Positions 48,098 to 60,862 of a stretch of 64,000 bases of DNA are shown piece after piece (positions within the stretch are counted from its first letter, which is position 1; each line of letters begins with the position of its first letter). Origin of the DNA: Haematococcus lacustris. Lineage: Eukaryota > Chlorophyta > Chlorophyceae > Chlamydomonadales > Haematococcaceae. The translations under genes and the position numbers were made by a program. The notes beneath the pieces were generated by a model. It was given only the letters and a program-made list of their open reading frames with translations. It had not been told where the DNA came from and ran no database searches. The stretch is taken from NCBI GenBank assembly GCA_030144725.1, contig JASKMD010000031.1, positions 2,513,775 through 2,577,774 on the forward strand. Direction: 5' to 3'.

Positions 48098-48633
48098 AAG
48101 CAAGGGGAGCTGAGGCCGTAATAGAATGATAGCAGTAAGCAAATGATTACGTAAAGACCAAGGCTGTAGGCCTGTACACAACGCAATGCAGTAATGTAAC
48201 CTGCCGTTGTGCCTGTAAACTGTGGGCGCTTAGCTCAAGGGAATGCAACTCTGGTGTAGCGGGAAATTATCGTGATCAATATAGTGGTGTTTTCTGATCT
48301 CTGGCACAAACTAGGACAATGTCTTAGGTTGTCTCAGTCTGTCAGGGAGTTCAACCCAGCCTCATAACACCACCACCAGTCAGCCATGCCGCAGCCTTGG
48401 CCAAGGCAAACACCCCAGTAGCTGACTTGGTGCGGCCAGCCTCCCGAGCTGCTGCCCCAGTTTTGCCAGCAACATCGGCAGCTCACCTGGTGCGGCCAGC
48501 CACCCCAGCTGCTGCCCAAGCCTGGCCAACCACCCCAACAGCTACCCCGGCTAATAACTTGCCTACTACCCACCCCTAGCTACTGGCACTGCTATCGTCG
48601 CTGCTGTTGTTGTCACCGCTGCTGTTGCTAACG

Positions 48634-49843
48634 CCCCGCCCCGCCCCGCCCCGCCCCGCCCCGCCCCGCCCCGCCCCGCCCCGCCCCGCCCCGCCCCGCC
48701 CCGCCCCGCCCCGCCCCGCCCCGCCCCGCCCCGCCCCGCCCCGCCCCGCCCCGCCCCGCCCCGCCCCGCCCCGCCCCGCCCCGCCCCGCCCCGCCCCGCC
48801 CCGCCCCGCCCCCGCCCCGCCCCGCCCCGCCCCGCCCCGCCCCGCCCCGCCCCGCCCCGCCCCGCCCCGCCCCGCCCCGCCCCGCCCCGCCCCGCCCCGC
48901 CCCGCCCCGCCCCGCCCCGCCCCGCCCCGCCCCGCCCCGCCCCGCCCCGCCCCGCCCCGCCCCGCCCCGCCCCGCCCCGCCCCGCCCCGCCCCCGCCCCG
49001 CCCCGCCCCGCCCCGCCCCGCCCCGCCCCGCCCCGCCCCGCCCCGCCCCGCCCCGCCCCGCCCCGCCCCGCCCCGCCCCGCCCCGCCCCGCCCCGCCCCG
49101 CCCCGCCCCGCCCCGCCCCGCCCCGCCCCGCCCCGCCCCGCCCCGCCCCGCCCCGCCCCGCCCCGCCCCGCCCCGCCCCGCCCCGCCCCGCCCCGCCCCG
49201 CCCCGCCCCGCCCCGCCCCGCCCCGCCCCGCCCCGCCCCGCCCCGCCCCGCCCCGCCCCGCCCCGCCCCGCCCCGCCCCGCCCCGCCCCGCCCCGCCCCG
49301 CCCCGCCCCGCCCCGCCCCGCCCCGCCCCGCCCCGCCCCGCCCCGCCCCGCCCCGCCCCGCCCCGCCCCGCCCCGCCCCGCCCCGCCCCGCCCCGCCCCG
49401 CCCCGCCCCGCCCCGCCCCGCCCCGCCCCGCCCCGCCCCGCCCCGCCCCGCCCCGCCCCGCCCCGCCCCGCCCCGCCCCGCCCCGCCCCGCCCCGCCCCG
49501 CCCCGCCCCGCCCCGCCCCGCCCCGCCCCGCCCCGCCCCGCCCCGCCCCGCCCCGCCCCGCCCCGCCCCGCCCCGCCCCGCCCCGCCCCGCCCCGCCCCG
49601 CCCCGCCCCGCCCCGCCCCGCCCCGCCCCGCCCCGCCCCGCCCCGCCCCGCCCCGCCCCGCCCCGCCCCGCCCCGCCCCGCCCCGCCCCGCCCCGCCCCG
49701 CCCCGCCCCGCCCCGCCCCGCCCCGCCCCGCCCCGCCCCGCCCCGCCCCGCCCCGCCCCGCCCCGCCCCGCCCCGCCCCGCCCCGCCCCGCCCCGCCCCG
49801 CCCCGCCCCGCCCCGCCCCGCCCCGCCCCGCCCCGCCCCGCCC
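48634..49843. repeat. Giant CCCCG pentanucleotide array, about 242 copies
   Basis: 1210 bp of pure ccccg, broken only by one extra C near 48811 and another near 48991. The minus strand reads GGGGC. Open frames on both strands (RPAPP / GRGGA) are repeat artefacts. The flanks (48098-48633) contain no supported gene. Confidence 0.98.
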
Positions 49844-49854
49844 AGCAACCATCC

Positions 49855-49943
49855 CAGAACGCACACTCTAGTGGTGGATCCAGTAGAACACCTCTGGTGC
49901 GTAAATGTAGCTTTCCTGGCAACGCCGATAGACACAAAATGGC
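49855..49943. repeat. Dispersed repeat (inverted match at 60772-60862)
   Basis: The words cacactctagtggtgg, gtagaacacct and ggcaacgccgatagacacaa recur as reverse complement at 60772-60862. It sits directly against the end of the CCCCG array. Confidence 0.75.
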
Positions 49944-50796
49944 GCAGAGACCCTCAGTGAGGCGACCCCAACTAACAGAAAATGACAGGCAGGAAAATGA
50001 CATGTCTCTATATATGCATTGCACATTACTGGATAGATGACTCCGTCAGCTACGCGGTGCAACATGTATCATTAAATACTGTGCGCTGGCGGATCAAGTA
50101 TCCACATTCAAATCCATGCACATTTTGCTCATGCGGGCATCGCCGCGAGAGACCGCCGCGACCGACGTGGCCCAAAAGCACCTGCACATAGTGAGGGACA
50201 GTCGCCGCAGTCAAAACGGTTGACATGGGATGCCAAACCGATGTAACCTCCACCCATGCTCTGAAATATGCAAGGCTGCTGCGATGCTCGACCCCTTCGT
50301 GAGCAGTACTGTTGGCCTGGCCACTCGCTGTTGGCAATGCCTCACCAGGTGTGTAGGCCATTTCTATGTTACCTTGCTCAACATGTTGGGTCCGATCCCT
50401 CCCGCGCGCCCCCCGCTTGCGTGTCGAGCTCGTGTCCAGCTCCGCTTTGGCCCCCTGCTGCTCATATGGAGGGGTGAGCTTGCCAGGAGATGCACTAGCA
50501 CCAGCTGCCAGCTGCTGCCAGGGGGGGGCAGCAGGAGGGGTGGGCAGCCCAGGGGTGGGCAGCCCAGGGGCGGCACCAGCGCCAGCTGCCAGCTGCTGCC
50601 AGGGGGGGGGGGCAGCAGGAGGGTCTGCACCTTCTCGGCCTGCACCTCCTTAGCGATAGCCTCAGCCTTCCTTGCTGTAGCTATCAAGCCACTGGGACTG
50701 TGTAGATAAGCAGCCCTAGGTGATTTCAGTTGTGCTACGTACTTAGCACGCCATCGGCTGCGAACCATAGGGGATGCACTTGCGCAGCTGTGCTTC

Positions 50797-50990
50797 TAGG
50801 CTGGGGCTGGGAGGGGCTGGGAGGGGCTGGAGGGGCGGGGCTGGGGCTGGGAGGGGCTGGGAGGGGGTGGGAGGGGTGGGGCTGGGGCTGGGAGGGGGTG
50901 GGACGGTGGGGCTGGGGCTGGGAGGGGGTGGGAGGGGGTGGGAGGGGGTGGGGCTGGGGCTGGGAGGGGGTGGGGCTGCCAGGGCTGCCA
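50797..50990. repeat. GGGGCTGGGAGG minisatellite
   Basis: Tandem ggggctgggaggg-type units; no coding support. Confidence 0.9.
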
Positions 50991-51989
50991 GGGCTGCAAG
51001 GCAAAGTTAGGTTACGCCAAAGTATGTTCCCACAGGCCTACTCAATGAAATGACGTGCTCTCTTCTCCAGCAGCTGTGACGTTGAGTTAGGGACAAAGTT
51101 GACACGGCAAACTTTGGAAAGTCACAGTGGTCGGCTCACAACAAGCCGGTTTGTGCAAGGGGGTCTGTATGGCTGGCTTTTTCTGTATGGCTGGCTAGAG
51201 AGAAACGCACATTCTCGCACCTCGTTGCAATGTCGCGTGTCAACTTGCCCAACGACGGTCCTCCGACACCGCCTGCACCGATGAAAGGCTCGCGGTCAGG
51301 AGTCCCCAACATGGGGTTGGTAATCTTCATGCAAGTACTCGCACCAGAGTGCACCGATTCCGGTAGCGTTTGTTGCATTGGCACCTGCCAATTACTCCGC
51401 ATCTACTGGCCAGCGGCGCGTTAATCCTTGCATCAGAGTCAATGCCGGCGCAAGCGAGCGCGAACACACCTCAGCTGCTCACTATCGATTGTTCTAGTGG
51501 TGAGTAATGGCACCAATGAGGGAACTCCGCCTGGCATCCAGCCGGAAGTACAATCACAGCACAGCCCGCCAGGCTCGCTCCGCGAGCCTTTTGTTGGTGC
51601 AGGCGGTGTTGGAGGGCCATCGCGGGGCTAGTAATGACTCGACATTGCAGCGAGGTGCGAATGGGTAGAGGTTTCTCTAGCCATCCACACAGATAAAGGG
51701 ACTCCCTTGCACAAATCGGCATGTTGTGAGCTGACCACTCTGAGTTATTAGAATTTCGAGTCATTACTCTGTTCGTAACTCTACGACACAGCTGCTGGAA
51801 TAGAAAGCACGGCAATCCATCAACCAGGCCCGCCTCCTCACCCTTTGGCGTGACCCGACTCTGCCTTGCAGAATTGACTAGTCCGACCGCCTGGACCCTG
51901 CCCCCTTGCAGCCCCACCTCGCACCCCCTTGCAGCCCCACCACCTCCCAGCCCCCGCAGAAGCCTCCCAGCCCCTCCCACCCCCTCACT

Positions 51990-52260
51990 GCCCCCTCACT
52001 GCCCCGCCAACCCTTCCCACCCCCTCCCACCCCTTCCCACCCCTGGGCTGCCCACCCCTCCCACCCCTTCCCACCCCCTCCCACCCCTTCCCACCCCTTC
52101 CCACCCCTTCCCACCCCTTCCCACCCCCTCCCACCCCTTCCCACCCCCTCCCACCCCTTCCCACCCCTGGGCTGCCCACCCCTCCCACCCCTTCCCACCC
52201 CCTCCCACCCCTTCCCACCCCCTCCCACCCCTTCCCACCCCTGGGCTGCCCACCCCTCCT
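51990..52260. repeat. CCCACCCCTTC minisatellite
   Basis: Tandem cccaccccttc and cccaccccctc units with interspersed ccctgggctg. Confidence 0.9.
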
Positions 52261-53289
52261 GCTGCCCCCCCCTGGCAGCAGCTGGCAGCTGGTGCTGGTG
52301 CCGCCCCTGGGCTGCCCACCCCTCCTGCTGCCCCCCCCCGGGCAGCAGCTGGCAGCTGGTGCTGGTGCCGCTCCTGGGCTGCCCACCCCTCCTGCTGCCC
52401 CCCCCTGGCAGCAGCTAGCAGCTGGTGCTGGTGCCGCCCCTGGCATGCTCACCCCTCCATCTGAGCAGCAGGGGGCCACAGCGGAGCTGAACACGAGCTC
52501 GACACGCAAGCGGGGGGCGGGCGGGAGGGATCGGACCCAACATGTCGAGGAAGGTAACATAGCAATGGCATACACACCTTGTGAGGCATTGCAGAGTGGC
52601 CAGGCCAACACTACTGCTCACGAAGGGGTCAAGCATCGCAGCATGGGTGGAGTGGCGCTGTTACATCGGTTTGGCATGCCATGTGAACCGTTTTGACTGC
52701 GGCGACTGTCCCTCACTATGTGCAGGTGCTCCTGGGCCACGTCGGTCGCGGCGGTCTCTAGCGGCGAGGCCCGCATGAGCAAAAAGTGCATGGATTTGAA
52801 TGTGAACATTTTAGCCGCCATAGCACCCAGCACACTGCACAGTATTTAATGATACAAGCTGCACCGCATAGCTGAAAGAGTCCTCTAACCAGGAATGTGC
52901 GCATCATAAATAGATACCACATGGCTGAGACGCGGCGTCGTTTTGATTACCAGGGGTCAGTTTCCTGTCATTTTCTGTTAGTTGGGGACACCTGACTCGC
53001 GGAGCGAGCCTGGCGGGCTGAACATTGATTGTACTTCCTGCTCGATAGCCGGCGCAGTTCTGCCACTGATGCCGCTACATACCACTAATGCAATTGATGG
53101 TGAGCAGCTGAGGTGTGTCCGCGGCATGACCTCACTCGCAAGTGTTAAAGCGCCGCTTGCCAGGAGACGCGCAGTTATTCGCAGCTGCCAATGCAATAAA
53201 CGCTAACGAAAACGGTGCAGTATTGAATGAGTATTTGCATGAAGATTTCCAACCCCATGTTGGAAACGGCTGACCTCCACACCCCATGC

Positions 53290-53405
53290 ACACATAGCAA
53301 TGCTTTCACAAGAAACAATCGACATCACGAACTTATCACAAGTCAGCCATCGCCAGTCATGCACCCGGCATAGCGTGCAAGGCCTACTTAGCCTACGCTA
53401 CCTAG
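53290..53405. repeat. Dispersed copy of the arm-end sequence
   Basis: cacacatagcaatgctt, cacgaacttatcacaag and gcacccggcatagcg also occur at 32745-32830 and, inverted, at 60640-60760. The arm ends therefore lie in a repeat family. Confidence 0.7.
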
Positions 53406-53588
53406 TAATGCAACCAACCAAACAGAGGAATGGGCTACTGAAGTGACGATCGGCGCTCTAGCGATAAGCAGCTTAGATCAGAGCAGCAGCTGCGCATGCC
53501 TAAAGCTCAAAAGTATCGGCACATATCGCGATGCGCGAGCGGACCCAGAACATCATTGACGCTGACACACAAGACGTTGCAGAACTGC

Positions 53589-56500
53589 ATGCAGCTGAGA
53601 TTCGACTATCTCGCAGAATCTGCCTTTGGGTCGGATGTTGCTATCCTCACCTCTCCCGAGCAAAGGAGGCTTGCTGTCCAGCAGTGCACCCTGAATTTCC
53701 CAAACTCCACAGGAGTAGGCATCGACTGGCAGGTGGCGGCAGAGGCACTCGCAGAAGAGCTCAAGCAGTCAGGCTGTTCGGACAATGTGCTAGAGATGGC
53801 CATGGCGAGGGTGAGTTTCACGATTGGTTTGGAATCATGATTGGCTGAACACTTAGCTGCCAAGCTAAGCTTGGTGGCCCTGGCGGATGACACCGACGGC
53901 CAGTGCTCTGTGGCCCACCACCCTGCCCTCCACCCCTGCTGCAGCTTCAACAAACTCAAGCCCGCGTGGCGCTGCACGTGGAGAAGTGGCTAGCTGTGGC
54001 CGAGGTGTGCTTGACATCGAGCAACTTTGTAGCAGCAGCGGATCCAGGCCAGCACACAGGGCCGCGTGCGCCCTCAGAGTTGCCTCAGTCCTCGCCTTCT
54101 ACCAGCTCAGCAGAGCTAAGCTTCAGTGTCGGCGGCCGCAACCCACTGCCAGCCCGGCCTTCTCTGGTCAGCGCCCAAGCCATGCAGTGCGGGCACGGCA
54201 GCAGCCCTGGAGCCGCTGAGGTAAGCGAGGCTGGAGTCAGGGTGGGTCTCCTGCCCCGGGCAGGCTGCGGGCACGCAGTCAGGTGACTGAACCATTACCA
54301 GCTGCCCCCCTGTGGACCACACACATGTTGTACTCTGAGCACTCTCCCCATACTGAGTTTGCTTGGACTTGTGTTCCATTTGGATGGTCCATGTGTGTCC
54401 AGAGGCCTGAGAGGGGAGGTGTGTGTGTGTGTGTGTGACCTGTTGCTGCTGCTCCTACTGCTGATGCTGTTGCTGCCTGTTGCCTGCCTCCTTGCAGCAG
54501 CTAGACACTGAAGATGAGCAGCCAGGGGCACCCCGTCATAAGAGGGCCCGGCAGGAAGACTGGGATGACTCTAACAAGCAGCAGGCTGCCGGGCAGCAGC
54601 AGAGCAGTAACCCTGCAGCCCATGAGGGAGCCACATCAGACACCCAGCACCTGCCGCCCACTGAGCAGCAGCTGGGGAGCTGCCCCAGAACTCCCCCCTG
54701 CTCTTCCAGCGTGCACGACCAGTCACCACACACACGCCTAGCCGTGCAACAGCAACAGGGCCAGCAGGAGCAGCAGGAGCAGGATGAGTTGGATGAGCAG
54801 CAGGCGTGTCAGCGGCATCAGGAGGTGAAGGAGGAGGTGCATGAGGGGTCACCAGAGGAGCAATCAGAGGAGCTCCAGCTGCTTCCCGCAGCCTGGACCC
54901 CCATTGCCTCAGCCTCCCCCCAGCTCCCCTCCCCAGCAGCCTCCCCACCACCACCTGAGGCAGGCCGCATGTTGCCTCCGGGACCCATTGAGCCCTCCAG
55001 CCCTCCTGATCTGCCCGACTGCCCCCTCCAGCTTCAGGCTGCTGTGGCAGTCAAGCAGGAAGAAGAGGAGGAGCAAGAGAAGGGATGTGGGTATGCTTCA
55101 CTTCCCGCTGACCTCGCCCCACACTCACACCCCGCCCTTCAACCCTCATCAGAAGCAAATGCTTCAACCGCTCCACCACCTGCCCAGGCAGGGCACCAGG
55201 GCGACCCTCTACAGCCTGAGTCAGCACCCCTTGTCAATGCAGGCGCTGGGCCACTGCCCTCCCTGCCGCCCAGCCCACCGCCTCTCCAGGCGCCAGGTGG
55301 TGACCCTCCTCTCGCTTGTCCCCCTGTTCACACCTCGCTGCCAGGCCCTGGCGCCCTGCATGGCACTGCCGGGCTGCAGCCCTGTGCCAGCCACCAGGGC
55401 GAGTGGCCAGCAAGGGGAGAAGGTGGGCTGCCAGGCCTGATGGCGCGCTCTCCACAAGGTCAGCAGGGTCAGTCGGGGCGGGGCAGCAGTGAAGAGCCCC
55501 CTATGGTGGAGGGGTTGGAGGATCGAGCGTGCTCAAATCCTAGCGTACTAGCTGATCTCACACATGTCATTGACGCAGGGAGGGGTGAGATGGCAGCCGC
55601 TGCTGGTGCAAGGACAGAGGCAAGCAGTGCAAAGCAAAGGGTGGGCGGCCCCACTGCCTCCCCTGCCAGCCAGCTGGGCCCCTGCACCTCCCTTGGTAGC
55701 GTTGCCTGCGCAGCAGCAGGCAGCCAAGGTGCAGCGGCACCGCCAGCAATGGCAAGCGCAGCCAGTGGCATGAGTGCCGCAGCACCCGCCCTGCCCACCA
55801 GCCTCCCCTCTGCCCAGGCAGCCTGCGCCCCTGTCATGCCCCCTGCCACGCCTGCAGCTCAACCTGCCCGGCTGCCCTCTGCAGATGCTGGGGTCCTGGA
55901 CTTCCTGACTTCATTCTGTGGGCCAGAGCAGCAGTCAGGGCAGGTGGCAGGGCAGGTGGCCATGGTGCCAGAGCTGCTGCCCCTGTTGTACGTCCCACAG
56001 CCCCTGACCCTCCTCCTGTGGCAGCTGCAGGCGGCCCTCCTGCAACATGGCAGCAGCACCAGCAGCAGTGGGAGGTCTGAAACAGTGGAGACAGCGGGCA
56101 GCGGCCAGGGGCCAGGGGCAGGGCCAAGGACAAAGGCTGTGGAGGGCCCTGGTGCCCTGTCCAACAACCCTCCCTGCCTGCCTGGTGGGGCTGTGATGTC
56201 AGGCAGCCTGGTGCTGGTGCGCATGGACGGCTTGGTGCGCCTGCGCCAAGTGCTTCGCCTGTCCAGTGACCCCCTGGCCCTGCAGCAGGCCCACAGCAGG
56301 CCAGGGGCGTCCCCTTACCCTCCTGCCCTCACCCAGCCCCAGCTGCACCCACCACCTTGCCAACCTGCAGCCGCCACCCCAGCCACCCTAGCAGGGGCAG
56401 CAGCAGCAGGCAAGGCTGGCTTGGAACAGTCAGTGGTGCAGGCTGGCCTGGCTGTTGGCGCTGAGTTTGCGTTGGAGCTGGAAGGCTGCGGCTGGTGGCC

Positions 56501-59500
56501 TGTTGGCCTGGTGCTGGCCATGCCCCTGGAGCAGCTGCCTGCTGACACTGTGCGCGACCTGTGCTGTGAGTTCAGCTGGGCTGTGGAGCGTGGCTTGGTG
56601 CAAGCGCTGCGCCGCACCCAGGTGCTGGAGGCCACCCACCAGCTGCGCCGCCACCTGCACGCCTGGCTGCGTGTTGGCATGGCAGGCGCTGAGGATGGCA
56701 GGGAGGGCAGGGGCGAGGGCAGGGGCGAGGCAGGCAGGCAGGGGGAGAGGGTCTGGCAGGCAGTGCAGCAGCAGCTGGCTGAGCCGTGGGGTCGGGATGT
56801 GGAGGAGGCGGTGCAGCAGCTGCCAGACCACGCTTGGCCTATGAGGCAGGCTGCGGTGCTTCACTGGTGTGCAAGGTTGGGTGACACCCCGCTGCCTGGG
56901 CTGCAGCCCAAGCTTGAGGCACAGGTGGACACAGCCCCAGCATCAGGGGCAGGGGCCACCGCCTGCCTGCCTGCAGCCGCTAGCCAAGCTGGGCCCCAGC
57001 GCCTGGCTCCTGCACTGCTGCCCTCCAGCTCCAGCCTGCTGCTCAGCCAAGGAAACGGGCACCATGCACGCCCGCCCACCCATAGTCTGCCCCCCGATGG
57101 GTCTGGGTGCGTCTGGCCTGCATCCACGGTGGCACAGAGCACCTGCCCTGGCTCAGCTGATGCTGACATGGGCGACGATGACGATGAGCCCGACCCTGAG
57201 CTGCTGCAGCTGGCTGAGAAAGTGCAAGCCGCGCTGAAGAAGGCCTCTGCGGCCAAAGCAGCAGCAGCAGCCGCCCAGAGCGTGCCTCCCCCATCACCCG
57301 CAAGCAGGGATGCCCCGGTGGCTGTGCCAGGCGCCCTGCGGCCACTGCCCTCCGCCGCTGACGCTGGTGTGAAGCGAGCAGGTGAGGCCGCAGCCGGCAG
57401 CGATGAGCTGGCCCTGCAGAAAAGGGCGCGTGTGGGACCCTTGCTTGGAGGCTCAGGAGGGCAGGGAGCGGCGCTGACTCAGCTCCCTGCAGCCGCCCTG
57501 CCCACACAGCAGGTGCCGCATGGCCCGGGCAGCCAGCCGCCTGAGCTGCCGGGCAAACAAGGGCATCTAAAGGCCATGATGGCAGCAGTGGCCACTGCAC
57601 ACTCCACAGCTGGGGGGCCGCTGCGGGTCCTGACCACGCACCCAGGTCAGGCGCCTGCTGCTGACCATGACTCCCCGCCCCCTCGTCTTGCTGCTGGGCA
57701 GCAGGCCATAGAGCCAGCGCCTCCTGGCCAAGGACCACGCCAGATGCGGGTCAGCCCCCCCTTGGCAGCCAAGGATGAGTTGGCGGCAGCTGTGTCGCAG
57801 CAAGCAGTGGTTGACAGCTTGTGGCCTGGCACAACTGCCACGGTCAGCGCTGAGACCTACACAGCCCGGAGGCGGCTGTCACACCAGCCTGCCCTGCCCA
57901 CAGTGGGGCAGCTTGAGCAATTCAGCTCAGCCCAGGAGCTGATGTTGGCTCATGCGCGGGCAGCAGGGGCGCGCGCATTGAGTGAGGCGAGTGTACCTGT
58001 GCAGGCTGAAGCTTCGCATGTGCGGTCAGCAGCCAGCACAGGGCCCACAGCAACCCCCCTGGCCTCAGTCAAGCTGCTGCCGCTGCCGTCTGTGCAGCTT
58101 GAGCGGCCCTTCAGGTGCGGCTCACCCGGCTCTCAACTAAGGTCCTCACAGAGGCAGGCAGAGTTGAGCAACGAGATCAGGGGCTCGACTCCTTGGTCTA
58201 CCAGCTCTGGCAACCGAACCCACGGCCCAGGCTATGCAAGCAATTGGAGAGGTGGCAGTGAAAACCAACAGAGTCATGACCACGGGCCATCGCGGGACCA
58301 TGACCAGGGGCGCGAGGGCGGAGATTGGGATGAAGGCAGCAAAGCCCCTCAGGACCAGCAGCGAGGGCGTGACGGCTACGGAGGGCTCCGTCATGAATCC
58401 GAAGGCCGCAACCTTGCAAACCGACCAGGTGATCAGCAGAGAGGTGGCGGCTACCAGCAACACAGCAAACGCAGCTACGAACACCACCTGCGCACTCTAA
58501 AAGCGATGTCCGCCGACGAGCGTTACGAAGTGCTCGCTGCGGTGTTTGGCAACGACGACGTCCGCGCGCGACTGCGTCAGGTGGCGGCGTACTTGCTGAT
58601 AGACGCCGCGCCCCTGTTTGTTAAAAGCGCTAGTCAAAGCAGGCGCAACGCGCTATACATGCACTGGCTGGGCCTCGCAATGGCCCGTGCCGACCCCCCC
58701 TTATGGTATGAGTTCAAATCCTTTGATCCTCCCATCCCGCTGACCAGGCTGTTTGATGGAGACCCTCCAGGTGTCTTCAGTGTCTTTACGCAGTATGGTG
58801 AACAGCCAGTGGTGCAGCTGAACATCGAGCACCTGCCACACCATCACCAGCTTGTCTCGGCAACTGATGTCAACAAGGATGGTGGGCAGGAGGGTGATGA
58901 GAGTGAGGATGGACTGCTGTTCAGCGAGCAGGAGCTTAATGACTACAAGTGTGGAGGGGACAGCAGCATTGAGCGCTGGATCCGCAGCTTCGAAGTCAAG
59001 TTGATCAGCTTCCTGCAGGTGTGCAGGGCCTGGGGCCCACCCTGCTGAGCTGTCTACCCTGCATGCTCCACTCACCCAGCTGCTGCCTGCACCATGTTGG
59101 GTTATGTGAAGCTGAGCGCTTGTGATGCAGCTGTATGTCTTCACCACACCACTTTCAGCCTCTGTGGCATGAACCCACGTCAGTGCCAGCACCGTGGATG
59201 ACCTTTGTCAGTGCATGCACGCCGCACTCCTGATCTAGCCTGCATGGCACCAGCCGCAGTAGTGGCAGCAGCAGCAATGTGTGGCACTGCGCCGTCATTG
59301 AGCAATGGCAATCAGCATTGCTGTCACACATCAGGTCAAGTACTTGCGTGTGTGTGTGCGTGTTCACGAGTGCCCTGCCCTGGCCCTGCATGGCGCTGCG
59401 CAGACCCAGCCCAACTACCGTGCGTCCCTGCAAGACATGAGCAGGGCTGTCCGGATTCCTAAGAGCGTATTGGTTGAGTGCAAAGACTTCCACGGGTGGG

Positions 59501-59919
59501 TGCCTGCACCCAGCTGTGGAGCAGTGCATGGAGCTTTTCAGGGCAGCAGGCACATGGAGTTCATGGCAGGCTGGTGGTGGAGGTGTCTGGGCAGTTCATG
59601 GTATGGTCTGCACCGCTGTTGATCCGTGCAGCAGCTGATGCCCTGTCTGTGGTGTGTTGCGGCTGTCCCTGGCTGGTAGAGTAAGGCAGGGCAGCCATGC
59701 GTGCGTTATCTGGACTAGCAGCATGCCAGGGCCGGCACAATGACTTGCTCTGGGCCAGCTGACACCCAACACATGGGGCAGTTTAGCTGGCAGGCCAGGC
59801 TCTTGTGTCGCCTGCTTTGCTGATCCAGGTTTATCACGCGAAGCAAGCTGTTCTGGCGCACCCCTGGCCATGTGGAGCTGGCCAAACCTCAGGTCATTCG
59901 CAACGTCCTTCGCAACTAA
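53589..59919 (+). CDS. Unknown large nuclear-type protein, right (complete) copy
   Basis: Exons 53589-53810, 53945-54220, 54498-59018, 59404-59495 and 59829-59919 join in phase to 5202 bp (1733 residues). A start at 53496 in the same frame is possible. The first two exons encode an ordered region (FDYLAESAFGSDVAILTSPE, IDWQVAAEALAEELKQSG, VALHVEKWLAVAEVCL). The rest parallels the left copy: acidic/basic start with PRHKRARQE, disorder rich in P, Q, A and S, an ordered middle (WWPVGLVLAMPLEQLPADTV), an RG/Q-rich part, and an ordered end (VAAYLLIDAAPLFVKSASQS, GVFSVFTQYGEQPVV). The last exon is GFITRSKLFWRTPGHVELA. Conservation of all splice sites and frames in two diverged copies argues for a real protein. 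The NLS-like start suggests the nucleus. No family was recognised. Confidence 0.75.
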
Positions 59920-60735
59920 AGAGTGCATGCATGAGCGCATGCGTGCAAGGCCTGCTCGCCAGATGCCAGCTGTAGGGTTCTGGCTACTTCAACCCAGACG
60001 CCCAGCCCCACATAGCATCGCCAAGGGAGGACAGCAGCAGCCGCAACAGTAGCAGCAGCAACGTTGCCATCCGCAATGCCAGTAAGGGCCCACCCATGCT
60101 GGCAATGTCAGCTTGCGTGTTGAGCTTGCATGTGGTTGCAGATCATGCAGCAGGCCTGGCTGCAGAGCAATGCTCAGCATGGCAGCTGTGCATTGGGAAC
60201 TGGGTGCTGCCACCTCCACCCTGCCCTCCCTCCCCTGTTCCCCACTGCTTGCTGCTGGGCAGCCCATGCGGCCGGGCCCACAGCAGGCTGGCTGCACTAT
60301 GGGCTGCCGTGTCTAGATGGTGGCAAGGCTGGCTGCAGGTGGGGCTACGCTGGTGTGCCAGTGGGACTTACAGCTTGGCACACGCGTACACATACAGTGG
60401 CAGCTTGCGGCAGGATGCACCTGCTATGGCGTGTAAACCTCTGCTGTCACGCCAGCTATGTTCTCAAAGGGTGTGTGCATCTGCAATCACTGCGTTGTGT
60501 GTGGCGGGCAGCCCCTTGGTGTGCATGGAGATGCCCTGGAGCTAACCCTCGCCATCGAATGTGCAAGCCCCACTCTTGCCAAGGGATAATGGCCAGAATT
60601 GACACGTTCCTGCATGCGTGGGCATACTGGTTTCACCATTGGGTAGCGTAGGCTAAGTAGGCCATGGACGCTATGCCGGGTGCACGGTTGAAAATGGCAA
60701 ACTTGTAATAAGTTCGTGGTAACAGTTGGTGGTGG
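54115..60735. repeat. Right arm of the large inverted duplication
   Basis: Reverse-complement partner of 32731-39470. The arms are separated by about 14.6 kb of unrelated, repeat-rich DNA, so this is not a tight palindrome. Confidence 0.92.
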
Positions 60736-60771
60736 TGGTAAGCATTGCTATGTGTGCATTAGGGGTTTTAC

Positions 60772-60862
60772 GCCATCTTGTGTCTGTCGGCGTTGCCACG
60801 CGAGCTACACTCGTTCACCACAGGTGTTCTACAGAAGCCACCACTAGAGTGTGCGTTTGAGG
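60772..60862. repeat. Dispersed repeat (inverted match at 49855-49943)
   Basis: See the partner copy. It lies just outside the right arm. The rest of 60863-61290 shows no supported gene. Confidence 0.7.

Larger units (their letters stand above)
49930..53270. mobile_element. Nested inverted-repeat element cluster
   Basis: Three inverted pairs are visible: about 49930-50430 with 52480-52990; about 51305-51595 with 52992-53270; and about 51150-51310 with 51570-51745. Between them lie G-rich (50797-50990) and C-rich (51900-52260) tracts and a 60-70-bp repeat (cagctggtgctggtgccgcc, 52260-52450), which is mirrored at about 50490-50640. No transposase is visible, so this looks like fold-back or MITE-type elements inserted into each other. 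Confidence 0.65.

Noticed and set aside
48566..50040. Long open frames on both strands through the CCCCG array
   Set aside because: Every frame of this pentamer is open; the encoded RPAPP/GRGGA strings are repeat artefacts with no splice or start support.
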